The notes below the pieces were generated by a model. That model was given only the letters and a program-made list of their open reading frames with translations. It was not told the DNA's origin and made no database searches. A stretch of DNA of 45,494 nucleotides, taken from positions 1-45,494 of the forward strand of contig CAKSSN010000021.1 of NCBI GenBank assembly GCA_934489015.1, written 5' to 3'. How positions within the stretch are numbered: the first letter of the stretch is position 1; each line of letters opens with the position of its first letter. Of this stretch, positions 36,807-45,403 are shown piece by piece. A program made the translations under genes and the position numbers. The stretch comes from an uncultured Clostridia bacterium (GTDB lineage Bacteria; Bacillota; Clostridia; UBA1381).

Positions 36807-38879
36807 ATGCTTTTTAAAGTACATAATAAACAAAGCACACTTTTCATCGGAATATTAACATCAATTGTTTTGGTGATACTTATTTTGTTTACATTTATAG
36901 CAAAAAAACTGTATATCTCCGATTCAAAGAAGCTTCTTTCAGATATATATATCGATTCAATACACAGCGTTCAGGATAAAACAATTTCAAATCTTACATT
37001 TTCAGTTAATCAACTGAACAAGTTTTCAAATCAGATTACGAAAACGAATGAATTTAAAGAATTGTATGAAAGTAAAAATCTAAGATCAAGCATACCTGCA
37101 TATATAAATTATACAGACTATTATAAATCACTCGTAAACTGCAAATATATAGGTATATATGACAAACGCCAAAACAGCTTTTTACATTCTGAAGCAGCCG
37201 GATTTGATATAGCTGTTTTGGAAAATGTAATAGAGGAATACAATAATGGATTAAGCTTCTATTGCAGCAAGTCTGATGATACGGAATATATTACATATAC
37301 AACAAATACATACAACGGATTTATCACGGTTTTTGTTCTATCTCAAAACTTTTTTGAAGAAATATATTCAAGCGATGAGAAATATCCCATATATATTTTG
37401 GGGAATGATACCATAATCTACTCATCTGATAACAGTGATAACGCCGAAAATATTTCTCAGATAAGTGAAAGCTTCAAGAGTAACAACATGACAAATGGCT
37501 ATATGTGGGTTAATAATATTTTGTACGTTTTTAAAAAATCCGCAAACTATTCCGTTATATCTGAGATACCAAAATCTTTGATGAATGACTATTTTTCATC
37601 AACACTTAACAAAATAAGTAAAGTTTTATATATGCTCCTAACCTTATCAATGCTTATGTGTATATTTTTCTTTTGTTTTTCGGAACATGTTTTCAAAAGA
37701 CAATTTGGAAAAGCTATATACGATACAAAGGCAAATGCATCAAAACTTGTAGCAATGGCGCTTAACCACGCTTTTATCGGAGAGTTTCTTACTGCCGAGG
37801 ACTATGGTGCTCTTGAAAATAAATATGCAGATTACAATTACTTCAGAGCAGTTATTCTGCAGCTGGATAATTTCTCTACAATTCAGTGCGAAAACACGCC
37901 GGCTGATATTTCGCATATATTTTCACAACTTAAGGCATTTTGCCTTGAAAAAGCATCCGAACTTAACCCCGTAATTACCAGACCGCACCCGGACTGCATA
38001 GGAATGATTATTGCCTCGGAAAATCCTTTAAGCTCATTTGTTAAATCTCTGATTGAAATTCAGGAATACGCAAAAAATGCATTAAATCTGACACTTACCT
38101 GTGCAATAAGTGATGAAGCAACCGGTTATGAACAAATAACCGATTTATGCAGAAGTGCTTATATGAGAAGGGAGCAGCGTTTTTTCACAGGCTTTAACTC
38201 AATTATAAGCACCGAAGATTCCGAAAGCGAAAGTAAAGAGTATCCGACAGATATTGAAAATAAAATAATATCTGCACTTGATGCAAATAAATTTGACGAG
38301 TGCTATAATTACATAGAGCAATTTATAAAGATTATTCACGGATGCAATGTAGCATGTGCAAGAGAGCACATCACCCAACTGACCTTTTCGATAATAAAAT
38401 CGTCAGAGTATTTTAAAAATAACAAAAAAAATAACATCCTAAGCTTTGAGTTTATTCATCAAATAACCGAATGTGAAACTATTGACAAATGTATCAATCT
38501 AATTGCAACAATAATACCGCTTTTTGAAACTCCGTCTCAAAGCAGTGAAATTTCATTTTTGCAACTTGTTCTCAGCATGATTGAAAGAGAATATCAAAAC
38601 CCTGATTTTGACCTTAATATGATTGCAGAACAGCTGAATTTAACGCCACATTATGTTGGACATAAATTTCAAAAGCTTTTTGGGAAAACATTTTCATCTC
38701 ATTTAGCGGAATATCGGATAGATAAATCAAAAAAACTGCTGACAGAAACGGATTGGAAAATTTCATACATAAGTACAAAATGCGGATTTAACTCAAGTTC
38801 ATACTTTATAAGAATATTTAAAAAGTATACAACAATATCTCCATCTGCATACAGAGAATTATACAAACAAATTCCCTGA
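36807..38879 (+). CDS. Membrane-anchored AraC-family regulator (YesN-like)
   Basis: 690 residues. A membrane helix (about 13-36) is followed by an extracellular sensor region (about 40-270), a second helix (about 272-296, rich in Leu, Met and Phe), a cytoplasmic linker, and two AraC helix-turn-helices at the C-terminus (about 590-688; LNMIAEQLNLTPHYVGHKF and ISYISTKCGFNSSSYFIRIF). This architecture is regularly found next to LplB-type transporters and is thought to sense extracellular sugars or polymer. Divergent from the giant beta-helix gene, it probably activates that gene and perhaps the transporter series (inference). GGAGGGG lies just before the ATG. Confidence 0.9.
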   Translation: MLFKVHNKQSTLFIGILTSIVLVILILFTFIAKKLYISDSKKLLSDIYIDSIHSVQDKTISNLTFSVNQLNKFSNQITKTNEFKELYESKNLRSSIPAYINYTDYYKSLVNCKYIGIYDKRQNSFLHSEAAGFDIAVLENVIEEYNNGLSFYCSKSDDTEYITYTTNTYNGFITVFVLSQNFFEEIYSSDEKYPIYILGNDTIIYSSDNSDNAENISQISESFKSNNMTNGYMWVNNILYVFKKSANYSVISEIPKSLMNDYFSSTLNKISKVLYMLLTLSMLMCIFFFCFSEHVFKRQFGKAIYDTKANASKLVAMALNHAFIGEFLTAEDYGALENKYADYNYFRAVILQLDNFSTIQCENTPADISHIFSQLKAFCLEKASELNPVITRPHPDCIGMIIASENPLSSFVKSLIEIQEYAKNALNLTLTCAISDEATGYEQITDLCRSAYMRREQRFFTGFNSIISTEDSESESKEYPTDIENKIISALDANKFDECYNYIEQFIKIIHGCNVACAREHITQLTFSIIKSSEYFKNNKKNNILSFEFIHQITECETIDKCINLIATIIPLFETPSQSSEISFLQLVLSMIEREYQNPDFDLNMIAEQLNLTPHYVGHKFQKLFGKTFSSHLAEYRIDKSKKLLTETDWKISYISTKCGFNSSSYFIRIFKKYTTISPSAYRELYKQIP

Positions 38880-38974
38880 TGCGGAAGAGTGTATATTGAC
38901 CGTTGGAGTTTTGCATATGGCTAATAAAAATTAATAGAAAGGTGCAAAACAATTTACGGAAAGATAGAAATTAT

Positions 38975-39052
38975 ATGGCAAAAAAACAGGAAGATACAAG
39001 TTTAAAAGTTGAAACAACAAGTGAAATAAATTATAAAATCGAATTGCCGTAG
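38975..39052 (+). CDS. Possible small ORF of 25 residues
   Basis: ATG at 38975 with GGAAAGA upstream encodes a hydrophilic peptide (MAKKQEDTSLK..., ending KIELP). After the TAG the same frame continues in similar lysine/glutamate-rich style for 12 codons, so it may be the scar of a longer gene. No homologue is recognised; it may be chance. Confidence 0.2.
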   Translation: MAKKQEDTSLKVETTSEINYKIELP

Positions 39053-39117
39053 ATACATAAATATGAAAACGATATTGTAAAAACGATGTAAAACTTAAAG
39101 CATAAGAAGGAATATGT

Positions 39118-39576
39118 ATGAAAATAAAATATTTAGGAACGGCAACAGCTGAGGGAATTCCGGCGGTATTTTGTGAGTGTGAAAACTGCAAGAGGTCACG
39201 TGAATTGGGTGGAAGAAATATAAGAACGAGAAGTCAGGCGATAATAGATGATACGATTTTGATTGACTTTCCGGCAGATACGTATATGCATTATCTAATT
39301 CATAATATACCACTGAATAAGGTAAAGACCTGTATAATCACACATTCTCATGCAGACCACTTGTATTATGAGGAGGTTGCGATGCGCAGAAACGGGGTTT
39401 TTGCCCATTTAGTATCGGAAGAGCCTCTTACATTTTATGCTTGGGAGGACGGATATAATAAGTTAAGCTCATACATAAGATGTTGCAATATCGGAGAAAA
39501 AGATGTAAAAACAGTGAAAATAGAACCATACAAGGCTTTTGAAGCGGAGGGATATAAAATTATGCCGAACGGATAA
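39118..39576 (+). pseudogene. Metallo-beta-lactamase-fold hydrolase, truncated
   Basis: Begins like PhnP/RNase Z-related MBL hydrolases: MKIKYLGTATAEGIPAVFC, a Cys pair in CECENCKRS, then the metal motif THSHADH (about 75-81). Family members are about 250 residues and need further His/Asp ligands after the point reached here. The frame breaks off after EAEGYKI and finishes with a foreign Met-Pro-Asn-Gly tail at the edge of the 39566-39995 insertion. A working di-metal site is therefore unlikely. AAGGAA precedes the ATG. The 152-residue frame is intact, so a truncated protein could be made. Confidence 0.75.
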
Positions 39577-39995
39577 CGGTTTTTACCAATATGGTTGTCC
39601 CAGCCGCATTGAACAGAAAACCAATCCTGCCAATCATCGGGCAGTGCAGACGTATCGCCGAACAGCTTTTCTGCAAGTGTAATTCCCTCCGCAACGGATA
39701 TTTTATGGTTCGGTCGGGACTATCCCACATTTTGTGTAAACCTCAAATTCTGCTCCAAAATGATGATATAATCTATGTAGTTTTTTATGGGCTGAAAGCC
39801 GGATTTAGGCTTACAGCCCATAGTTATAATATAGCACAAAATTGACGGCATGTCAAGGGCGCCCTCGTAAGAGGGCGTGCATTTACCCTTGACTTGTCGG
39901 TAATTTTATGCTACCCAGGTAATCTATCGGCAAAGAATATTTCAAGCTGTGAGTGGATTTGCCCCCTACACACAATTTGGCGAAATGTCGGCAGT
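39566..39995. mobile_element. Small inserted segment, likely end of a mobile element
   Basis: This stretch separates a truncated MBL gene from the anomalous tail of the GH36 gene. It has nested inverted repeats (GTCAAGGG 39852-39859 with CCCTTGAC 39886-39893, enclosing CGCCCTC/GAGGGCG at 39860-39877), a further long stem around 39788-39823, and a strong minus-strand promoter. On the minus strand only short frames follow, one reading HHFGAEFEVYTKCGIVPTEP and another GDTSALPDDWQDWF; neither is assigned. No transposase and no clear target duplication were found, and the edges are approximate. Confidence 0.4.
39828..39856 (-). promoter_or_regulatory. Strong promoter inside the inserted segment
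   Basis: Minus-strand TTGACA (39851-39856), 17-base spacer, TATATT (39828-39833). The -35 overlaps the left arm of the GTCAAGGG inverted repeat. It points into the antisense of the truncated MBL gene. Confidence 0.65.
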
Positions 39996-41993
39996 TTGAT
40001 GATGCTTTGCCACCCTAATTACTGCCCCTGAATTGCATGGCAAAGAAATATACAAATTTTTATCCGTTTTAATCGTACAATTATTTGTTTGGGGATACAT
40101 CAGTTCTATATTTCCGTATTTGCAGCAATTAATCGGTATTTCAACGCTTTCCGAATCGCCAAGCCTTTTTACGCAGATATAATCAAACTTTTCTCCGCTG
40201 AATCCGCATACAACCCAATCATCACCGAACTGCGCTGTTCCCAACGGATAGAACGGAATAAGCTTTGGAATTTCCTTTCGTATTGATTTGTAAAAATCAA
40301 TACCGTTTTTCAGCACTTCGAATTGCTCATCTGATAAAAGATGTGTTTCGCCCGAAATAACCGGACGTAAAAACATTGCGTTTACCATGTTCAAAACAAC
40401 TTCATCTAACGTATCCGTTCTCATAGGCACTACCCATACCAGCGCCTGTTCGGGAATGACTGCCGTACCCGACATTGCCGAAATTACCGCTGTCTTATCA
40501 TAAGCTGCTGCGTCACTTAACGACTGCATTGAAAAATGAGAAAGTGATTTATAATCCATTCTCATACCGCCGCTTGCGCAGTTTTCTATAATAAGTCCCG
40601 GATGCCTTGAATACAGTCCGTCAACCCAATTAAGATACGCATTGCAGTGTTCCATAAGTCCCTCACCGAAGCTGTCGCTGTCAATTTCGGTTCCGACACC
40701 GCCGTCAATATTGTAATCGAATTTAAAATACTCTATTCCGTAATCGTTTATAAGTCCGTCAACAACACCATTCAAAAAGTCCGTCACTTTTTTTTTTCTG
40801 AAATCAAAATGGTACCTTCCGTGGTCAATAACCTTTTTCCCATGCCTCGTAAAGAAACAGTCATCGGTAAATTTATAAAGTATCGGACAATTAATTCCCA
40901 TAACCTCCGGCTCAAGCCATATTCCGGGTTTCATACCCTTTTGTCTTATATAATCAAAAACCTCACCCATACCGTTTTTGAATCGGCCTTCACAAACTTT
41001 CCATTCTCCGACAGTTTCCCACCATGTTCCGTCTGCATACCAGCCTGCGTCCATACAATATATCTCCGCACCGACTTTCGCCGCCGCATCAATTACCGCT
41101 AATTCCTTCTCGGTTGCGGGGTCTGCATTCAGGCACATCATATAGTCATTAAAAACCACAGGGAGTCCGGCATCTTTTTCACTTCGGTATGCAAGAGTTC
41201 GCCGATACTTTGTCATTTCGCCAAACACGCCGTTTATATTTTTTTCAAAACCGATTGCAGCTTTTATAGTTTCAAAAATTTCACCCGGATTCAATTCTTT
41301 CCACCAGCCGTTCTCCTGTTCGGACGGACCCGACAGTTTGAGATAATTCTGATTTTGTATGTCGCTAATCTCAAAATTCCATGAACCGTTGTTTTCTATC
41401 TGCCAAAAAATACATTCGCTCTTATTCTCTATAATTCCCATAGGCATGTATTCTTTTGTTGACCATGTTCCCGTGTTTGATACGGCAATACGTTTTGTAG
41501 AGAAATTGCTTATATGATTATATCCCAACTCACGCGGTGAATATGTTTGCCACTGCAATTCTCTGCACCATGCGTTATGACACAGCCACAGCTTATTTAT
41601 GTCAAAGCCGTACAGGCAAAAAGAAGCGGCATACTCAAGTCCCGTCTTTTCCTTTGAAATATTTTCTATTTCCGCATACGAACGTACAACTTTTACATTT
41701 TTAAAAAAGTCATAATGCTGTGTTACCCGAATTTTACCGTTGTTCATCACAAACACAAGCTCATTTTCGTTTTCATAATATGATTCATATTTTAAAAGAT
41801 TGTTTCCCGTATGCTTTGCACCATGATGATCATTAGGATTTTCTCCCGTAACAAATACTTCTGTCGGAGTAAAAAAACTGTTTCCTGTCAAATTTCCTTT
41901 TTCAGTGCCTATATGATTTATCAGAAGCCTGTTCTCATCATCAATACAAAATTGCAGATATATTCCGTTTTTATAAAAATTCAAACATTTCAT
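39966..41993 (-). CDS. GH36 alpha-galactosidase-like enzyme
   Basis: 675 residues, cytoplasmic. An N-terminal beta-supersandwich (to about 270) precedes a TIM barrel with DAGWYADGTWW (315-325), YFKFDYN carrying the nucleophile Asp426, ENCASGGMRMD (470-480) and SLSDAAAYD carrying the acid/base Asp494, then a C-terminal beta domain. This is the standard layout of GH36/melibiase enzymes that remove alpha-galactosyl (or alpha-GalNAc) ends. The last dozen residues (HHQTADISPNCV) look unlike a family C-terminus and lie in the inserted segment, so the natural end was probably replaced; the fold should survive. GCGGAGA upstream and a gap of 4 bases to the isomerase fragment indicate co-translation. 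Confidence 0.88.
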   Translation of the reverse strand: MKCLNFYKNGIYLQFCIDDENRLLINHIGTEKGNLTGNSFFTPTEVFVTGENPNDHHGAKHTGNNLLKYESYYENENELVFVMNNGKIRVTQHYDFFKNVKVVRSYAEIENISKEKTGLEYAASFCLYGFDINKLWLCHNAWCRELQWQTYSPRELGYNHISNFSTKRIAVSNTGTWSTKEYMPMGIIENKSECIFWQIENNGSWNFEISDIQNQNYLKLSGPSEQENGWWKELNPGEIFETIKAAIGFEKNINGVFGEMTKYRRTLAYRSEKDAGLPVVFNDYMMCLNADPATEKELAVIDAAAKVGAEIYCMDAGWYADGTWWETVGEWKVCEGRFKNGMGEVFDYIRQKGMKPGIWLEPEVMGINCPILYKFTDDCFFTRHGKKVIDHGRYHFDFRKKKVTDFLNGVVDGLINDYGIEYFKFDYNIDGGVGTEIDSDSFGEGLMEHCNAYLNWVDGLYSRHPGLIIENCASGGMRMDYKSLSHFSMQSLSDAAAYDKTAVISAMSGTAVIPEQALVWVVPMRTDTLDEVVLNMVNAMFLRPVISGETHLLSDEQFEVLKNGIDFYKSIRKEIPKLIPFYPLGTAQFGDDWVVCGFSGEKFDYICVKRLGDSESVEIPINCCKYGNIELMYPQTNNCTIKTDKNLYISLPCNSGAVIRVAKHHQTADISPNCV

Positions 41994-41997
41994 TTTC

Positions 41998-42309
41998 TTA
42001 TTCTCCGCAAAATACCTCTATCGCATTTTTCACATCGGCTTTCATTGCCGCATTCGCACCGTTTTCATCGCTGAAATTCGGCAATGACATAATAACTCCG
42101 TTATATTCGCCCTCATGCGCTTTCAGCCACTCGGCATACTTCCAGCCCTTCTGACGTGTTTCAACAGCGCCATAACGAGTCAATTCCTCGGGTGCGATTA
42201 TGTAATCGTAGCCTGCATCTGTAACGGCTTTCACCATTTCTTCTCTTGCTCCGGCGATAAGACTTGCCGGGAAAAATCCTCTGTTTCCGAAATACAATGC
42301 GAATTTCAT
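41998..42309 (-). pseudogene. N-terminal fragment of an L-fucose/arabinose-isomerase-like protein
   Basis: The start (KFALYFGNRGFFPASLIAGAREEM, then LTRYGAVETRQKGWKYAEWL and MSLPNFSDENGA) is characteristic of the N-terminal domain of fucose-isomerase-related enzymes that interconvert aldoses and ketoses. Those proteins are about 450-500 residues; this one stops at 103, losing the metal-binding catalytic domains. After about residue 90 the sequence no longer matches the expected continuation, so a deletion joined it to the GH36 ribosome site. An ATG at 42324 exists, but the one at 42309 has GGAG nine bases upstream. Confidence 0.7.
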
Positions 42310-42349
42310 ATAAAATTTCTCCATTCTTAAGATTTTTTTAATTTACCTC

Positions 42350-42377
42350 TTGATTATATCATAATTTGTGTTATAAT
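42350..42377 (+). promoter_or_regulatory. Promoter of the PocR-AraC regulator
   Basis: TTGATT (42350-42355), 16-base spacer, TATAAT (42372-42377), about 50 bases before the start. A minus-strand TATAAT for the isomerase/GH36 pair overlaps this area, so the two transcripts diverge from here. Confidence 0.6.
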
Positions 42378-42424
42378 TATAGTTAATAACATACGAAAAA
42401 CTGTAATTTTGTCCGAAAGGTTGA

Positions 42425-43264
42425 ATGTTTATGCCGTCCTTTTTTTATAATAATGATTTGCCTGAACTGATGGAAAATTTTTATACCCTCACAGGAATAC
42501 GAATTGTACTGTTTGACAGCGAATTTAACGAAATTCTTTCATTCCCTTCAAATGAAGTTTCGTTTTGTTCTCTTTTACGTACTGATAAAAAATTTGATGC
42601 TTTGTGTAAAGAAAGTGATAAATTTTCATTTGAGAAATGCCGCAAAACCCATTCTCTGTGTATTTATAAGTGCCATGCCGGTCTTATAGAAGCTACTGCA
42701 CCGATTATGCAAAATAACGCTATTATAGGCTACATTATGTTTGGTCAGATTACAGATATTAAGGATAAGGACTCCGTTTATGATTTTGTAAATGAGCTAT
42801 GCAAAAAATACCATATCTCTGCCCCTGCTCCCAATGAAGCAAGAAAAATTAAATACAAAAATTCAAAACAGATACTTGCTGCCGCAAAAATACTTGATGC
42901 TTGTACAAGCTATATAATGCTTAAGGAAATGATACGACCTAAAAACAAACACATAATCGAAATCATTTCCAATTATGTGGATATTCACATAAGCGAGCCT
43001 ATTTGTGTTGATGACATATGCAGTGTTTTAAATATAAACCGTACACAGTTGTACGAAGAAACGAAGCAATACACAAACGGCGGAATTGCTTCGTTTATAA
43101 AAATCAAACGACTTGACAAGGCAAGAGAATTACTTATAAATACAGCTATGTCAATTTCGGAAATATCTGACAAAGTCGGATTCTCGGACTATAATTACTT
43201 TTTGCGTGTATTTAAAAAGCATTACGGTATTTCTCCGAAAAAAATGCGAGCAGGAATATCGTAA
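42425..43264 (+). CDS. PocR-domain AraC-family transcriptional regulator
   Basis: 279 residues. The N-terminal PocR sensory domain (about 10-160) is recognised by its cysteine pattern (ALCKESDKFSFEKC, then LCIYKCHAGL) and IIGYIMFGQI; such domains are thought to bind small hydrocarbon derivatives or sugars. The C-terminal AraC double helix-turn-helix (about 175-277) has DDICSVLNINRTQLYEET and ISEISDKVGFSDYNYFLRVF. It presumably controls the divergent isomerase/GH36 genes. ATGs at 42425 and 42431 are both possible; GAAAGG at 42415-42420 is better spaced for the second. The last residues overlap the HicB remnant, so the very end may be altered by a recombination joint. Confidence 0.88.
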   Translation: MFMPSFFYNNDLPELMENFYTLTGIRIVLFDSEFNEILSFPSNEVSFCSLLRTDKKFDALCKESDKFSFEKCRKTHSLCIYKCHAGLIEATAPIMQNNAIIGYIMFGQITDIKDKDSVYDFVNELCKKYHISAPAPNEARKIKYKNSKQILAAAKILDACTSYIMLKEMIRPKNKHIIEIISNYVDIHISEPICVDDICSVLNINRTQLYEETKQYTNGGIASFIKIKRLDKARELLINTAMSISEISDKVGFSDYNYFLRVFKKHYGISPKKMRAGIS

Positions 43265-43479
43265 CTGTCTTTAAGCGCTGCTTCAATTGTTGAGCGGCAA
43301 GTAATACATCCTTTTAAAGAAGGATAGGATGCAACATAGCCACCCTCTGCGGCGTCTTCTGCAATTTTCATGCGATATGGGATTTTTATGTATTCATCAA
43401 TCGTTTTAATCTTTATTTGCCTACTCATTTTTGATGATTTCTTTGATTGGGAGTACATACGCTTTGTTGATTGGTTCAT
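43222..43479 (-). pseudogene. HicB-family antitoxin remnant
   Basis: The core YRMKIAEDAAEGGYVASYPSL and KGCITCRSTIEAALKD matches the N-terminal half of HicB antitoxins (GGY-aSyPdLpGC-T-G-T-EEAL). After that the chain runs antisense into the PocR-AraC gene, and the normal C-terminal region is lost. No HicA toxin frame was found on either side. The likely natural start is the inner Met of MSRQIKIK (about residue 18). Probably an orphaned fragment of a toxin-antitoxin module left by recombination. Confidence 0.7.
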
Positions 43480-43727
43480 GCGTTACGTCATTGAATAAAT
43501 GGTATTATATATGTAATATTTAAAAGTGTTTGGAGAAATGCATATTGTCATAGCTGACAGTTTAATATGTAGGGCGAAGTATGATTGAACCCGTTTTGTT
43601 GCGGCAAAAGAATAATATGAACTTCCAAATGGGATGTAACAGCAAAAATACAGGCGGCGAACTGCAAGTCGGGAAAATATAATAACAATATTCCATAAAA
43701 ATAAATTAAGAAAGCGAGGGGTCATCT

Positions 43728-45056
43728 GTGAAGAGAATAAGCATATGCCTGATTGCGGTATTATGTATGCTGTTTAACATATGTACAAATGCGGCAGACA
43801 TATCCTACACAACAGAAAGGACAGAGTATTCAAAAGCGACATCGTGTGCATATAACGGAAACACATATGTGCTTGTGGGTACAGCCGGTATGATATGCGT
43901 ATCACCCGATTTGCAGAATTGGCAGGAAATTAAAAATGTATGTTATACAGATATTGAAAATGTTATTTGGGACGGCAGCAGTTTTGTATTCATTACAAGC
44001 GGAAATGTATACAAATCAACGGACGGAACTGTGTGGCAGAAAAAACCTTGTGAATTTGATGCGGGAAATGACTTTCGCTGTGTAAACGGAAAATACATTA
44101 TAAAAAAAGCAAGTGACAATGCTGCGGGCGGTGCCGTTTCCGGAGTAACCGGACTTACAAGCAATTTTGAGGATTTTGAAGAAATAAACTTTGGACAGGC
44201 GACTGATTCGTCAAAGCTGTCATACACATTTAGTCCGGAGGTATATTATAAAAACGGAATATATTTTGCACAGGGGCTTGTATCAAATATATTGTATTCT
44301 TCGGATTTGACGGATTGGAGTGCACTTCCCGAAATCCCGAATAAGAATAATACGGATAAGAAGCTGCTACTATTTGCTTGTGTCAATAATGAATACATAC
44401 TCTATTATGATGAAAACAATGCGGTGACGGCATATTCGATAACTCTTTCTAATCCGGTGTGGGAAAAGCACGAGCTTAATATTCCGAAAATGCTCGGCGA
44501 TAAGGTTATGCAGCAGACACTGGGCGGCATTTACTGTTTTGCACCGTTCAATAAAGCGTTTTGCAGCAGTAATGGCTATGATTTTGAAGCTATAAATTTC
44601 AATACAACAGGAAACATTATCAGAAATGAATACTTGCCGTTAAATATTTATGAGAATAAAAGCTATGCTGTATCCGGCGGAAACGAGATTGTAAGCGGAG
44701 ATGTGCAGGATATAGGCAAAGCCGAAACGGCGGAAAATTTGTGGACGGGGAAAGAATATCTGCATATGGACTTTGACACAAATCAAGTGCAGAAAACTGC
44801 CGACGGGACGAACTATTATAATTCGGATATTCCCGTAAGCAATTATAAGTTTTTAACCGAAAACGGTCTATCGGTTGTTGATTGGAACGGAAATAATTAT
44901 TTTGCCCGGGTCGGAGGATATGAGCCGCCTAAACTGCGCGGCGGTGCATTGGAAAACGGACGTTCATTATTCTTGTTTGATGAACAGTTTAAAGTAATTC
45001 AAAAGCATATTTTTGACGGTGATGTTTGTGATATGTCATATTGTGGAGTGGTATAA
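43728..45056 (+). CDS. Secreted propeller-like repeat protein, probably truncated
   Basis: Starts at GTG with GCGAGGGG upstream; the signal peptide ends at TNA (about 22). The 442-residue chain has repeated blades of the type WDGSSFVFITSGNVYKSTDGTVW and YNGNTYVLVGTAGMICVSPDLQNW, as in sialidase-like or HCF136-like propellers of clostridial surface proteins. No catalytic motif was identified. It ends abruptly in DVCDMSYCGVV directly before the IS3-type element, so the C-terminal part was probably cut off by that insertion. Function unknown; a surface or binding role is inferred. Confidence 0.6.
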   Translation: MKRISICLIAVLCMLFNICTNAADISYTTERTEYSKATSCAYNGNTYVLVGTAGMICVSPDLQNWQEIKNVCYTDIENVIWDGSSFVFITSGNVYKSTDGTVWQKKPCEFDAGNDFRCVNGKYIIKKASDNAAGGAVSGVTGLTSNFEDFEEINFGQATDSSKLSYTFSPEVYYKNGIYFAQGLVSNILYSSDLTDWSALPEIPNKNNTDKKLLLFACVNNEYILYYDENNAVTAYSITLSNPVWEKHELNIPKMLGDKVMQQTLGGIYCFAPFNKAFCSSNGYDFEAINFNTTGNIIRNEYLPLNIYENKSYAVSGGNEIVSGDVQDIGKAETAENLWTGKEYLHMDFDTNQVQKTADGTNYYNSDIPVSNYKFLTENGLSVVDWNGNNYFARVGGYEPPKLRGGALENGRSLFLFDEQFKVIQKHIFDGDVCDMSYCGVV

Positions 45057-45118
45057 TATAAATAGAGTCGACAAACACCCAAAAATCTGATATAATAAAT
45101 CAGAAAGAGGGAAAGAAA

Positions 45119-45403
45119 ATGTCAAAGTACAGCAAGGAATTTAAAGAGGAAGCGTTAAAACTGTCCGATGAAATAGGAGTCAAGAAGGCAGCACTGCAAT
45201 TAGGATTGCAATACTATACGCTTGCGGATTGGAGAAAAGCTCGTAAGTATGCAAAAAAGCATACTGTGGTTCTGACAGAAAACGAAGCTCACGCCAAAAT
45301 ATGCGAGCTTGAACGTGAAAATGCAGAGCTTCGCCTGGCAAATGAAATATTAAAGGATGCTCTCGGTTTTTCGCAAAAGACCGGAAGAGGTAAAAACAGC
45401 TGA
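45119..45403 (+). CDS. IS3-family transposase OrfA
   Basis: 94 residues: helix-turn-helix at about 1-50 (SKYSKEFKEEALKLSDEIG, then KAALQLGLQYYTLADWRKA) and a leucine-zipper coiled coil (about 58-85, ICELERENAELRLANEILK) for dimerisation. In related elements OrfA ends EILKDALGFFAKDRKR. Here a run of five rather than six T's (45367-45371) shifts the frame to SQKTGRGKNS, so this copy carries a one-base loss or uses slippage at that run. GAGGGAAAG lies upstream of the ATG. Confidence 0.92.
   Translation: MSKYSKEFKEEALKLSDEIGVKKAALQLGLQYYTLADWRKARKYAKKHTVVLTENEAHAKICELERENAELRLANEILKDALGFSQKTGRGKNS

Noticed and set aside
36545..36847. Minus-strand frame of 100 residues between the divergent genes
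   Set aside because: It covers the promoters, the inverted repeat and the start of the regulator gene, has no family features and looks like chance in AT-rich DNA.
39788..39823. Intrinsic terminator in the inserted segment
   Set aside because: The stem is good, but it is followed by A's on the minus strand and has its T run on the wrong side on the plus strand.
39591..39845. Plus-strand 84-residue frame in the inserted segment
   Set aside because: It runs across hairpin arms and against the promoter direction, with no recognisable domain.
43483..43725. Minus-strand hydrophobic 80-residue frame upstream of the HicB remnant
   Set aside because: No ribosome site or HicA-like motif; the composition fits a chance frame in the intergenic gap.
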